From VFMC01 sp040380855 (GTDB lineage Bacteria > Actinomycetota > Acidimicrobiia > Acidimicrobiales > Ilumatobacteraceae), in assembly GCA_040380855.1 (NCBI GenBank), contig JBEIIG010000002.1:1-64000 (forward strand): DNA of 64,000 nucleotides, in the 5' to 3' direction. The notes below the pieces were generated by a model. It was not told the origin of the DNA, ran no database searches, and saw only the letters and a program-made list of their open reading frames with translations. The position numbers and the translations under genes were made by a program. Within the stretch, counting starts at the first letter, position 1. Each line of letters begins with the position of its first letter. Shown piece after piece: positions 51,026 to 59,314 of the stretch.

Positions 51026-51745
51026 CTACGCATCGAGCACCCACGTCCGCCAGTCGACGCCCAACCGGGGGCGCTCTGCAATCGAATCGTCGTCAGCCGG
51101 TTCCACCACGCCCATCCGTCGGACTGCGCTGTCGATCCACGCCGCCCGCACGTCTGGGTCGATCGCGTCCAGCGCGTCGTCGGACATCACGTGCAACAAG
51201 CCGTTGACCACCATGGTCTGGGATCGAAACCCCTTGCCCCGCAGGTGCTTGCGGATCGCCTTGCGCAGGTCGTCGAGGGACTCGCCCGGAACGCCAGTCA
51301 CCCACGCGGAGCCGAACGCCTCGACCTTCTCGCCGATCACCGAGACGAGCACCCCGATCCCGGGCAGCGGCCCGGACTTCGGGAACCAGGTATCGACCAC
51401 CCGCAGACACGACCGGCACGTCGGCGTCAGCTCGATCTCTTGCCAACGACGGAACACGCCTGCCTCACCGGCGGCCATCTCGTCCCACGCTCGACCGCAC
51501 AATGTGGTCGGCTTCCACGCCGTGTCCAGGAGACGGTCCAGCAGGGCGTCGAGCCGGTCGTCGTCACCGCTCCGTTCCAAAGCGTCCGCCAATGAGTCCG
51601 GCAGCGCCTGGCGAGTATCGAGCGCAGCGCGAGCCGTCGAGTCACTCGTCGCTTCGCACAGGTGCGTCTCGAAACCACCGCCAACGTCGACGAGCAACAA
51701 CCGGTGACCGAGCACCACCAACGTGTTCAAGACCTCATCGGTCAT
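51026..51745 (-). CDS. hypothetical protein next to the tRNA
   Basis: A 239-residue protein. ATG 51745 has GGAGGAG 6 nt upstream. It starts TDEVLNTLVVLGHRLLLVDV and contains TPTCRSCLRVVDTWF (CxxC), a helix (ESLDDLRKAIRKHLRGKGFR) and an acidic C-terminus. It is the gene nearest the tRNA, where integrative elements often carry cargo. No family recognised. Confidence 0.65.
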   Translation of the reverse strand: MTDEVLNTLVVLGHRLLLVDVGGGFETHLCEATSDSTARAALDTRQALPDSLADALERSGDDDRLDALLDRLLDTAWKPTTLCGRAWDEMAAGEAGVFRRWQEIELTPTCRSCLRVVDTWFPKSGPLPGIGVLVSVIGEKVEAFGSAWVTGVPGESLDDLRKAIRKHLRGKGFRSQTMVVNGLLHVMSDDALDAIDPDVRAAWIDSAVRRMGVVEPADDDSIAERPRLGVDWRTWVLDA

Positions 51746-51890
51746 CGCGGACTCCTCCACAACCATCGTCGCACCTCGGACGTCGCCCGAACGCGACAAA
51801 AGGAAGGACTTCCCTGTCGAGCCGGGCAGCGTCGCGACCCGCTCTCCGGGACAATGCACGGCTGCGACGCTGGAGACGGCCAAGAGCTCG

Positions 51891-51910
51891 TGTTGTACGG
51901 GTGTTGTACC
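51891..51910. repeat. arm-type tandem repeat left of the live tRNA
   Basis: TGTTGTACG (51891-51899) and TGTTGTACC (51902-51910), an 11-nt period, 71 nt from the tRNA end. The same repeat is at 28107. Confidence 0.65.
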
Positions 51911-51929
51911 GACACCCCTCCGCCAACGT

Positions 51930-51965
51930 CAGAGGCCCTTCCCGACTTCTCGGAAAGGGCCTCTG
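51930..51965 (-). terminator. terminator hairpin of tRNA-fMet (copy C)
   Basis: CAGAGGCCCTTCCCG pairs with CGGAAAGGGCCTCTG with one mismatch, 15 nt beyond the tRNA 3' end. Copies A and B repeat this hairpin beside older att scars. Confidence 0.75.
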
Positions 51966-51980
51966 AACTGGTTCTTTAAT

Positions 51981-52057
<77 letters not shown>

Positions 52058-52070
52058 GCGTAGAACCCAA

Positions 52071-52100
52071 ACCCTACCCACTGAACCGACGGGTTCACAA
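52071..52100 (-). promoter_or_regulatory. promoter of tRNA-fMet
   Basis: Reading the minus strand, TTGTGA (52100-52095), 18 nt, then TAGGGT (52076-52071) form a plausible sigma-70-type promoter ending 13 nt before the tRNA. Confidence 0.5.
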
Positions 52101-52150
52101 CGCCCCTCCGCGCGCCGCAGTACGGTGGCGTCACCCCGAGGCTCGACCCG

Positions 52151-52531
52151 ATGACCCAGCCATCACACCGCATCTTCACCACCAGCGTCGCCAGTGTGTA
52201 CCCGCACTATGTGGCCAAGGCCGAGCGCAAGGGCCGCACCCGGGCCGAGGTCGACGAGATCATCCGCTGGCTCACCGGCTACGACCAGGCAGACCTCGAG
52301 TCGTGCCTGGCGGACGACACCGACTTCCGCGCCTTCTTCGACCGGGCACCTGCGATGAATCCGGCGCGCAGGCTGGTCACCGGCTCGGTGTGCGGCGTGA
52401 AGGTGCACGAACTGGAACCCGGCCTGATGCAGGAGATCCGCTTCCTCGACAAGTTGGTCGACGAACTGGCGAAGGGTCGTCCGATGGAGAAGATCCTGCG
52501 GGCATCGCCGGTCGACGGCAGCCGCTCGTGA
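52151..52531 (+). CDS. DUF2200 family protein
   Basis: A 126-residue protein matching DUF2200 throughout: RIFTTSVASVYPHYVAKAER, VDEIIRWLTGYDQADLESCL, MNPARRLVTGSVCGVKVHEL, MQEIRFLDKLVDELAKGRPM. Length fits the family. Function is unknown; the family is small, cytosolic and widespread. It is the first chromosomal gene right of the tRNA. Confidence 0.9.
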   Translation: MTQPSHRIFTTSVASVYPHYVAKAERKGRTRAEVDEIIRWLTGYDQADLESCLADDTDFRAFFDRAPAMNPARRLVTGSVCGVKVHELEPGLMQEIRFLDKLVDELAKGRPMEKILRASPVDGSRS

Positions 52532-52547
52532 CGGTACGTTGCCGCAC

Positions 52548-53210
52548 ATGCCTGCATCTCGCGCCGACGTGGTCGACCCCGAACTCGCTGCCTACATCGC
52601 CGCCCACTCCACCGCGCCCGACGACGTGCAACAGCGCCTCATGCAGGCGACCGAGGAGCGCACCGGTGTGGCGGCCAGGATGCAGATCGGCGGCGACCAG
52701 GGCACGCTGTTCGAGATCCTCGTCCGAGGCATCGGCGCCACCCGGGCCATCGAGATCGGCACGTTCACCGGCTACTCGGCGCTCAGCATCGCCCGCGGGC
52801 TGGGGCCGGGGGGACAGTTGATCTGCTGCGACGTGAGCGAGGAATGGACGGCCATCGCCCGCGAGCACTGGGCGGCGGCGGGTGTTGCCGACCGCATCGA
52901 CCTGCGCCTCGGGCCAGCGCTCGACACCCTGGCCGCGCTGCCGGCCGACGAGCGGTTCGACCTGGCCTTCATCGACGCCGACAAGTCGAACTACCACCGC
53001 TACTACGAAGCCCTGCTCCCGCGGATGACCGACCGGGGCGTCATCCTGGTCGACAACACGCTCTGGAGCCGCCAGGTGCTCGATCCGACCGACACCAGCC
53101 GCGACACCGTGGCGCTGCGAGCCTTCAACGACGCCGTTGCAGCCGACCCGCGGGTGCGCTGCACCATCGTGCCCATCGGCGACGGGGTCACCTTCATCCA
53201 ACGACGTTGA
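52548..53210 (+). CDS. class I SAM-dependent O-methyltransferase
   Basis: A 220-residue enzyme of the CCoAOMT/catechol type. SAM motifs are AIEIGTFTGYSALSIARGLG (motif I), LICCDVSEEWTAIAREHW and FDLAFIDADKSNYHRYYEAL, with metal-binding Asp and the later VILVDNTLWSRQVLD. The enzyme methylates catechol-like hydroxyls with a divalent ion. ATG 52548 is used; an ATG 9 nt upstream is possible. Confidence 0.9.
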   Translation: MPASRADVVDPELAAYIAAHSTAPDDVQQRLMQATEERTGVAARMQIGGDQGTLFEILVRGIGATRAIEIGTFTGYSALSIARGLGPGGQLICCDVSEEWTAIAREHWAAAGVADRIDLRLGPALDTLAALPADERFDLAFIDADKSNYHRYYEALLPRMTDRGVILVDNTLWSRQVLDPTDTSRDTVALRAFNDAVAADPRVRCTIVPIGDGVTFIQRR

Positions 53211-53243
53211 ACGGCCACACCCGCAGGCCTAGCCTCGACAGCC

Positions 53244-53405
53244 ATGTCTGTCGCTGCCTTCGAGCCGGTCGAGGGCGGGACGAAGTACACGGCGATGGCC
53301 CGCCATGCCACGGCTGAGGCGAACACGATGCACGCCGAAATGGGCTTCGTCGACGGGTGGGGTGCAGCGCTCGACCAACTCGTCGCCTACATGAAGGCCT
53401 ACTGA
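53244..53405 (+). pseudogene. SRPBCC/AHSA1-domain C-terminal remnant
   Basis: A 53-codon frame ends like AHSA1-type SRPBCC proteins: GGTKYTAMARHATAEANTMH, MGFVDGWGAALDQLVAYMK. The N-terminal two thirds of the domain are missing, and MSVAAFEPVE simply opens in the middle of the fold. It is most likely a decayed gene. Confidence 0.6.
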
Positions 53406-53445
53406 GCCGAGCAAGGCTCCGCTGGGGCAGCGACGCGCCGCTGAT

Positions 53446-54594
53446 TCAGCGGCGGCGGCGGTAGCGGGCGATGACCTCGCCGTAGAGCGCCTGCGTACGC
53501 TCGACGGCCGGCTTGATGTCCATGAACTGGCCCTTGGCCGCGGCTGCCTTCGACATCTGCGCCCGCAACTCGTGGTTCTCGACCAGTTCGAGCAGTGCGT
53601 CGGCCAGCAACTGCGGCTCCTGTCGCGGCAACACTCGCCCCTCGACCCCGTCGACGATCACATCGGGCACTCCACCGGCATCGGTGGCCACCACCGGCAG
53701 GCCGGCGGCCAAGGCTTCCATCACCGCGATGGGGAACCCCTCGAACAGCGATGCGAGCGCAAAGATGTCGGACGCCGCCAGGATCCGCACTGCATCGCTG
53801 CGATAGCCGAGCAACTGGAACCGCTCGCCGAGGCCGAGTTCGTGGTGACGGGCACGGATCTCGGCCTCGAGCGGTCCCTGGCCCACGGCGAGGAACAGCA
53901 CGTCGTCGTTGCGGGCGATCACCGAGGCCGCTGCAGCGAGCAGATCGGGATACCCCTTCTCGCGCCGCAGGTTGGCGATCGTGCACACCACCACCTGGTT
54001 CGGTGCGATGCCCAACTCGCCGCGCACCACATCGCGTGTCGCCGAGATGTCGGCGATCTGGGCGGTCTTGACGCCGTAGACGATCACCTCACAGTTCGTG
54101 CGCTGCCGCTCGGGCACCGATCGCAGCACCTGGTTCGACACCATCACATGCGCATCGTCGAGCCCGAACGTGAGCTGGTTGAGCAGACGCGAGGGCCAGC
54201 GGTACATCGCCCAACTGTTGTGCTCGGTCGACATCAGCCGCGGCCGTTTGCGGACCGTCAGCGCCACCAATCGAGCGAAGCCGGCGACCATCGGAGAGTG
54301 GACGTGGACGATGTCGTAGCGACCGCGCTTGAGCAATCGACGCAGGCGCCACACCCAGCGCGGATCGAGCCCGTTGCGCACACCGAGATCGGTGACAGGC
54401 ACCCCGAGGTCGCGCAGGAACGGCGCCAGCGCCGACTTGTAACTGAGGACATGAGCGGCCTCGTAGGTCACCCGGGCTGGGTCGGCACCTTCGGCCATGG
54501 CGACGAGCAGGAACTCGGCACCCCCGTGCCCGAGCCCCTTGATGAGCCACAGCACCCGAACCGGTGCTTGTTCTGCAGACTCCGCCGACACCAC
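53446..54594 (-). CDS. family 4 glycosyltransferase
   Basis: A 382-residue GT-B enzyme. N-terminal Rossmann half begins RVLWLIKGLGHGGAEFLLVA; HVHSPMVAGFARL holds the acceptor-side His. The C-terminal half has VCTIANLRREKGYPDLLAAA and the nucleotide-sugar site SLFEGFPIAVMEALAAGLPV with E-x7-E. It transfers a sugar to an unknown acceptor, probably at the membrane. It borders the lasso locus and is divergent from the nucleotidyltransferase gene. Confidence 0.9.
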   Translation of the reverse strand: MVSAESAEQAPVRVLWLIKGLGHGGAEFLLVAMAEGADPARVTYEAAHVLSYKSALAPFLRDLGVPVTDLGVRNGLDPRWVWRLRRLLKRGRYDIVHVHSPMVAGFARLVALTVRKRPRLMSTEHNSWAMYRWPSRLLNQLTFGLDDAHVMVSNQVLRSVPERQRTNCEVIVYGVKTAQIADISATRDVVRGELGIAPNQVVVCTIANLRREKGYPDLLAAAASVIARNDDVLFLAVGQGPLEAEIRARHHELGLGERFQLLGYRSDAVRILAASDIFALASLFEGFPIAVMEALAAGLPVVATDAGGVPDVIVDGVEGRVLPRQEPQLLADALLELVENHELRAQMSKAAAAKGQFMDIKPAVERTQALYGEVIARYRRRR

Positions 54595-54646
54595 TCGGGC
54601 GAGTCTAGGCGAGTAGTCCCGACGTCACGCAGAGTAGCCTCGACCT

Positions 54647-55687
54647 GTGGATCCGGCCGCTGCAGCCGTCGTCGGCATCGCCCGCATCGGCCTCGACCCA
54701 TCGACACCTGTCGTCGTTTCCGAACCGCTGAGCGATGCGGCCTGGGAGCATCTCCTCGACCGGGTGCGGCATCACCGCCTCGGTGGTCTGCTGCTCGAAG
54801 GCATCCGAACCGGAGCCGTCGCCGTCACCCCTGAACAGCAGGCTGCGGCCCAGCGCCTGCAGCGCGACCGGATGGTGCGCCTGCTCCATCTCGACCAACT
54901 GCTCGCGACGGTGTTGCAGCAACTCGACAACGCCGGCATCGATGTGATGGTCGTGAAGGGCCCGGCTCACGCAGCGCTGCTGTACCCCGACCCGTCACTG
55001 CGGCCCTACAGCGACATCGACCTCTTGGTACGCGGGTCACAGTTCGCCGCCGCCGTCTCAGCGCTCGCCGCCATCGACATCACCCGGCCGGCCGTCGAAC
55101 TCGCCGATGGCTTCGATGAACGGTTCGGCAAGGGCGCCACGCTGCACGCGCCGTCGGGGTTCTGCGTCGATCTGCACCGCACGTTCCTGAGCGGCCCGTT
55201 CGCATTCACCGTCGACGCCGAGGCGCTGTTCGCCGACACCACCGCCACCTTGGAACTCGTCGGGCGGACGGTGCGCACCCTGCCGCCTGAGGAACGACTA
55301 CTGCACTGCGCGTTCCACGCCGCGCTGAGCGATTTCGAACCGCGGCTGATCACCGTGCGCGACGTGGTGCAGGCGGCGCTGGCCGACGACCTCGACGTCG
55401 ACCGCCTCCAGTCCGTCGCCGGTGCATGGCAGGCCCGCGGAGCCCTGGCCCTCGCGCTCACCGACGCCTGGGCAACGCTCACCCCCGCCGCCACGCCAGC
55501 CCTCGTCGAGTGGGCTCGTACCTACCGGCCCGGGCGACGCGAACGTGTCGCCATCGCCTCGTACCGCACCCGCCGACGGCGCTGGTGGTGGCAGTCGCTG
55601 GCCGGCGCCCTCTACGTCAACGGGTTGCGCAACCGGCTCGACTACCTGCGGGCCGTCGCCCCCATCGGACGACGGGGCGGCGACTGA
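54647..55687 (+). CDS. nucleotidyltransferase family protein (lasso-associated type)
   Basis: A 346-residue protein of the NTP_transf_5 type: helix LLHLDQLLATVLQQLDNAGI, then VMVVKGPAHAALLYPDPSLR and YSDIDLLVR, where D-x-D binds metal. The later FCVDLHRTFLSG also belongs to the family. Such proteins accompany lasso-peptide and capsule clusters; the role is probably nucleotidyl transfer to peptide or sugar. It converges on the cyclase gene with no spacer. Confidence 0.85.
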   Translation: MDPAAAAVVGIARIGLDPSTPVVVSEPLSDAAWEHLLDRVRHHRLGGLLLEGIRTGAVAVTPEQQAAAQRLQRDRMVRLLHLDQLLATVLQQLDNAGIDVMVVKGPAHAALLYPDPSLRPYSDIDLLVRGSQFAAAVSALAAIDITRPAVELADGFDERFGKGATLHAPSGFCVDLHRTFLSGPFAFTVDAEALFADTTATLELVGRTVRTLPPEERLLHCAFHAALSDFEPRLITVRDVVQAALADDLDVDRLQSVAGAWQARGALALALTDAWATLTPAATPALVEWARTYRPGRRERVAIASYRTRRRRWWWQSLAGALYVNGLRNRLDYLRAVAPIGRRGGD

Positions 55688-57640
55688 TCAGCGAACGGGT
55701 ATGGCCACAGCAGGCCCACCGGTGGCCACCCGCCGGGCCCTCGCCTCGAACCAACGCAGGTAGCGGCTCACGGCCAGCGCGCGGCTGAGCGCACACTGAT
55801 AGTCGCGCATCGTCGCCTCGTCGATCGCCGTGGTCCGGTCGGGCCAGGCAGCGATGAGCCGTTCGAGTTTCGGCGCGTCGATCACGCTGCGCGACGCAGG
55901 ATGGTCGCGCAGTTGCTCGAACTCGTCGCGCACCTCCTGGCGCCGATCGGTGAGGCGATCGAACCAATCGGGCATCTGTGCGCCGAACTCGTGGCGCTCG
56001 ACGATCTCGGCAGGCAGCAGATCGCGGATCGCCGCCCGGCAGGTGGCACGGGCGATGCCGTCGTGACGACGCCACCACTCGGGCTGACGGAACGCCTCCT
56101 CGAGCACTCGCCGATCGGCCAGCGGATCGCGGGTCTCTACCCCGAACAGGCACTGGAATGCCGACCACACCTCACCCTGTGCGCCACTCGAGTCGAACAT
56201 CCGGTGGATGTCGCGGGCCCAGCCGTCGGGATGCGGCGACGCCTCCGAGGCCAACACCTCGTCGAGGTCGAGCGTGGCCAGGCGCTCGGGTTCGATGGCC
56301 GTCGCCGCGATGAACTTCGTCAGCATGTCGACACCCTTGGCCTTGGCACGCCGCTGCCGATACCCGGCGGGGAGCAACGGCCAGATCACGTCGCCGCGGA
56401 CGATCTTGCCCATGCTCTTGCCGCGCACCTCCGACCAACGCCGCGCCTCACGCGCGGCGGTGACCAGCTTTCCGCTCCGGATGAGCTTCGAGATCCACAA
56501 CGGCCCGTCGGCGCTGAAGCCGAAATTGCCGTGCCCACCGTTCAACAGCACGTCGGTGCCGTCGGCTGCAGCGTCCTGATAGATGGTCTCGACCCAGATG
56601 GAGTTCAGCGCGTTCTGGCTGGGCGTGGCACCGAGTTCCCACAGCGGTTCGTGGTGTTCGAACAACGACAAGCCGCGCACATGGATGAACCGGGGCGCGA
56701 GTTGCGGGATGCGGGAGGCGAGCAACTCCACCAGCGGCCGCTCGTCGTTCACCCAGCCACGCGGCTGGGGGCCCGACCAGCCCGGAGGTGGCACCGTGGT
56801 GTAGGTGGGCAGACGCGCATCGCCACGGAGTTGCGCTGCGACAGCGGTGATGGCCGTGGAGTCGAGGCCTCCGCTCAGCATCGTGCCGGGCGAGGCCGAC
56901 CGGTCGAGCGAATCGGCGACGGCGACCTCGAGCGCTGCACGCAGCCGTTCGGCGTGCCGTTCGATCGAACCGAGGTCGTCGATGTCGACACCATCGGGCA
57001 ACCACCACCGCCAGTCGCGGCGACCGGCGGTGTCGAACTGCGCTGCGGTTCCGGGTCGCAGCGAACTGACCCCGCTCACGAACGTGCGGGTGGTGCCGTA
57101 GCCGAGCGCGATCACCTCGGCCGCTCGGTCGACATCGAGTTCATGGCCCACGCCCGGGAAGCCGGTGAGCGCCAACGCCGTGCTGGCGAATGCCACGAGA
57201 TCGGCCTGCTGATGCACGGCGACGTACCGCATGCCGACGTGGTCGCGCGCCACCACCACGCGCTGCTGATGGAGGTCGACCACGACAAGGGCGAACACCC
57301 CGTTCAGGCGCTCGACCACATCGCGCCCCCACCGTTCGTAGCCGGCCAACACCAGTTCGCCGTCGGAGGACGAGCTGTCGAGGCCGACAGCACCGGCGAG
57401 ATCGCCTCGGCCGTGCAGGTGCGAATCGATGGCCACGGCGATGCGGCCGTCACCGCTGACCGCCAGGCCCGACGGCACATCCGGCCGATCGTGCACGATC
57501 AGCGCCGCCGTGCACCCGTCGAGCTCGCCGGTCCACGAGCGACGCGCCCCGTACGGGTCGAGTGCATCGGCGACACGCGCCAGGTCGCGAAGGCCGACCG
57601 GTCGACCGGCCCAACCGACCGCACCGGAGAACGCTGTCAT
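55688..57640 (-). CDS. lasso peptide macrolactam synthetase (asparagine synthase-like, C protein)
   Basis: A 650-residue asparagine-synthase homologue. The N-terminal class II amidotransferase-like domain lacks Cys at position 2 (MTAFSGAVGW), as expected for enzymes that do not use glutamine. The C-terminal domain has the ATP site PGTMLSGGLDSTAITAVAAQ, then LLNGGHGNFGF and the family end. In lasso pathways this enzyme adenylates an Asp/Glu side chain and closes the ring. ATG 57640 overlaps the LuxR stop. It is divergent from the precursor operon. Confidence 0.88.
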   Translation of the reverse strand: MTAFSGAVGWAGRPVGLRDLARVADALDPYGARRSWTGELDGCTAALIVHDRPDVPSGLAVSGDGRIAVAIDSHLHGRGDLAGAVGLDSSSSDGELVLAGYERWGRDVVERLNGVFALVVVDLHQQRVVVARDHVGMRYVAVHQQADLVAFASTALALTGFPGVGHELDVDRAAEVIALGYGTTRTFVSGVSSLRPGTAAQFDTAGRRDWRWWLPDGVDIDDLGSIERHAERLRAALEVAVADSLDRSASPGTMLSGGLDSTAITAVAAQLRGDARLPTYTTVPPPGWSGPQPRGWVNDERPLVELLASRIPQLAPRFIHVRGLSLFEHHEPLWELGATPSQNALNSIWVETIYQDAAADGTDVLLNGGHGNFGFSADGPLWISKLIRSGKLVTAAREARRWSEVRGKSMGKIVRGDVIWPLLPAGYRQRRAKAKGVDMLTKFIAATAIEPERLATLDLDEVLASEASPHPDGWARDIHRMFDSSGAQGEVWSAFQCLFGVETRDPLADRRVLEEAFRQPEWWRRHDGIARATCRAAIRDLLPAEIVERHEFGAQMPDWFDRLTDRRQEVRDEFEQLRDHPASRSVIDAPKLERLIAAWPDRTTAIDEATMRDYQCALSRALAVSRYLRWFEARARRVATGGPAVAIPVR

Positions 57641-58320
57641 CGAACGCCCTCGCGGAGCCCACCCACCAACGACGGATCGGCCAGCACTGCCGCCACCACC
57701 TCGGCAGCGGAGCGGGCGCCGAACTTGCGGAACACCGTCGAGCGATGGGCTTCGACCGTCTTCAACGAGATGCCGAGCGCGGCTGCCGTGCCCTTGGCGG
57801 TCAGGCCCTGCGCCAGGCACCGTGCCACATCGGCCTCGCGCTCGGTGAGCCGCACCGCTCGGGCACGCTGTTGCGGGCTGTGCTCGCTGCGGAACGCATC
57901 GAACAGCAACCGCGCTGCGCTGCTCGACACGTAGGCGCGCCCGACAGCGGCGTGCTGCAGGGCCCGGTCGAGTTCAACCGGCTCGTCGTCGACACAGATC
58001 ACGGCAGCGACCGTGCCGCCGACGCGCTGGTTGTCCACGAGCAGCGCCGCCATCGCCGCCCGCGATCCGCTGTCGCAGATCAGCAGCCGCCCCACCGAGC
58101 CGGTGGCGAGCTCGCCCAGGTCGCCAGCACCCGCCGCTGCCCGATCGCCGGGATCGGCCAGGTCGACCGCCAGGATCCACGACCGCTGCACGGCCGACCG
58201 GGAGCGCACCCCGTCGGCAAGCCCCAAGCCGACTCGCGCACAACCGAGTTCGACCGCCCGACGCACGAGCGGACGGCGGGTCGCCACTGCGACCAGGGGC
58301 TCGACCTGCTCGGCTCGCAC
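57637..58320 (-). CDS. LuxR-family regulator of the lasso locus
   Basis: A 227-residue protein. The C-terminal 65 residues are a LuxR HTH (LTEREADVARCLAQGLTAKG, LGISLKTVEAHRSTVFRKFG). The N-terminal part looks like a degenerate receiver without a clear phospho-Asp. GTG 58320 has AGGGGG just upstream; an ATG at 58374 would share its CATG with the precursor start and is less likely. It is coupled to the cyclase and divergent from the precursor. Confidence 0.82.
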   Translation of the reverse strand: MRAEQVEPLVAVATRRPLVRRAVELGCARVGLGLADGVRSRSAVQRSWILAVDLADPGDRAAAGAGDLGELATGSVGRLLICDSGSRAAMAALLVDNQRVGGTVAAVICVDDEPVELDRALQHAAVGRAYVSSSAARLLFDAFRSEHSPQQRARAVRLTEREADVARCLAQGLTAKGTAAALGISLKTVEAHRSTVFRKFGARSAAEVVAAVLADPSLVGGLREGVR

Positions 58321-58372
58321 ATTCCCCCTAAGGGTATTGCGGCTGACTGGCACGCCCAGCATGATACGAGCC

Positions 58373-58516
58373 ATGACCACAGACAAGCAGCCCTACGAGG
58401 CCCCGACCTTCGAGGTCGTCGGCACGATCCACGAGATCACCAAGGCCGGCAGCACGCCGTACTCGGACCAGCTCCCCTACAAGAACAACTCGTCGTACGG
58501 CCCGAGCGACGGCTGA
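58373..58516 (+). CDS. lasso peptide precursor (A protein)
   Basis: A 47-residue precursor. The leader has YEAPTFEVVGTIHEITK, with the YxxP...G motif that the RRE binds and Thr at the -2 position. The predicted core begins AGSTPYSDQLPYKNNSSYGP and ends SDG, 23 residues. Asp8 could close an 8-residue ring on Ala1. The neighbours B1, B2, cyclase and exporter make the call secure; the exact cut site is inference. Confidence 0.9.
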   Translation: MTTDKQPYEAPTFEVVGTIHEITKAGSTPYSDQLPYKNNSSYGPSDG

Positions 58517-58553
58517 GCCGCCGCCTCGGTCTCGCCACCGATAATCTTCCGGC

Positions 58554-58835
58554 GTGACCAACGACGACCATGCGGTGCTCCGGCTCCGCAGCAACGAACT
58601 CACGTGGCGTGAGGTCGACGGCGAGATCATCGCCCTCGATCTCACGTCATCGTTGTATTTCACGGCAAATCGCACCGGCACACTGCTGTGGTCGCGTCTC
58701 GTCGACGGTGCCCACCTGGTCGAGTTGACGATGCTGCTCACCGAACAGTTCGACCTCACCGATGCCGATGCGCGGCGCGATGTGTCGAGCTTCATCGCCC
58801 TGCTCGACTCGCACTCGCTGCTCGAACGCCACTGA
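58554..58835 (+). CDS. lasso RiPP recognition element (B1, PqqD-like)
   Basis: A 93-residue PqqD-family protein: LRLRSNELTWREVDGEIIAL, DLTSSLYFTANRTGTLLWSR, LTEQFDLTDADARRDVSSFI, LDSHSLLERH. It is the standalone RRE that binds the leader and delivers it to the protease and cyclase. GTG 58554 follows the precursor by 37 nt. Confidence 0.92.
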   Translation: MTNDDHAVLRLRSNELTWREVDGEIIALDLTSSLYFTANRTGTLLWSRLVDGAHLVELTMLLTEQFDLTDADARRDVSSFIALLDSHSLLERH

Positions 58836-58840
58836 GCCCC

Positions 58841-59314
58841 ATGGCAGGCCGAGGGCGTGGCGCGCGGCTGAGCCACTGGACCCGCCTCGTCTGGCACATG
58901 CCCTGGCGACGCAAGGCCGAGTTCGTCGTGGTGCTCACGCTGGCAGCGGCCAGCGAGATGGCGGTACGGCTGCTCACCCTGCCCCGCGCAGCGCGGCTGT
59001 TCGCCGTACGCCTCGACGGGGGCGGCGAGGTGCAACTGGCACCGGAACAGTCGTCGACCGCCACGTTGCCGCCGTGGGCGGTGCGGCGCCTCGCCGTGGT
59101 GCAGGCGGTGATGCGGCACTGGCCGATCGACGGGGTGTGCCTTCGCGAGAGCCTCGTGGCCGGCCAACGACTCCGCCGCCTCGACCCGGTGATGAAGGTG
59201 GGCGTGAAGCGAAGTGCCGACGGGGTGACGGCACACGCCTGGTTGCAGGTGGGCGGGATCGACCTCGACCCATCGGCGATCGAGTTCGGCGAACTGGTGC
59301 TGGACGGGCGATGA
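58841..59314 (+). CDS. lasso leader peptidase (B2, transglutaminase-like)
   Basis: A 157-residue B2 protease. Catalytic Cys is in DGVCLRESLVAGQRLRRL, His in VTAHAWLQVGGIDLDP, with the following Asp. The N-terminal helix with RRKAEFVVVLTLAAASEMAV is usual for the family. It removes the leader after the Thr-Lys pair. ATG 58841 lies 5 nt beyond the B1 stop. Confidence 0.92.
   Translation: MAGRGRGARLSHWTRLVWHMPWRRKAEFVVVLTLAAASEMAVRLLTLPRAARLFAVRLDGGGEVQLAPEQSSTATLPPWAVRRLAVVQAVMRHWPIDGVCLRESLVAGQRLRRLDPVMKVGVKRSADGVTAHAWLQVGGIDLDPSAIEFGELVLDGR

Noticed and set aside
55901..57934. 677-codon plus-strand frame
   Set aside because: It is antisense to the lasso cyclase and encodes no recognisable domain.
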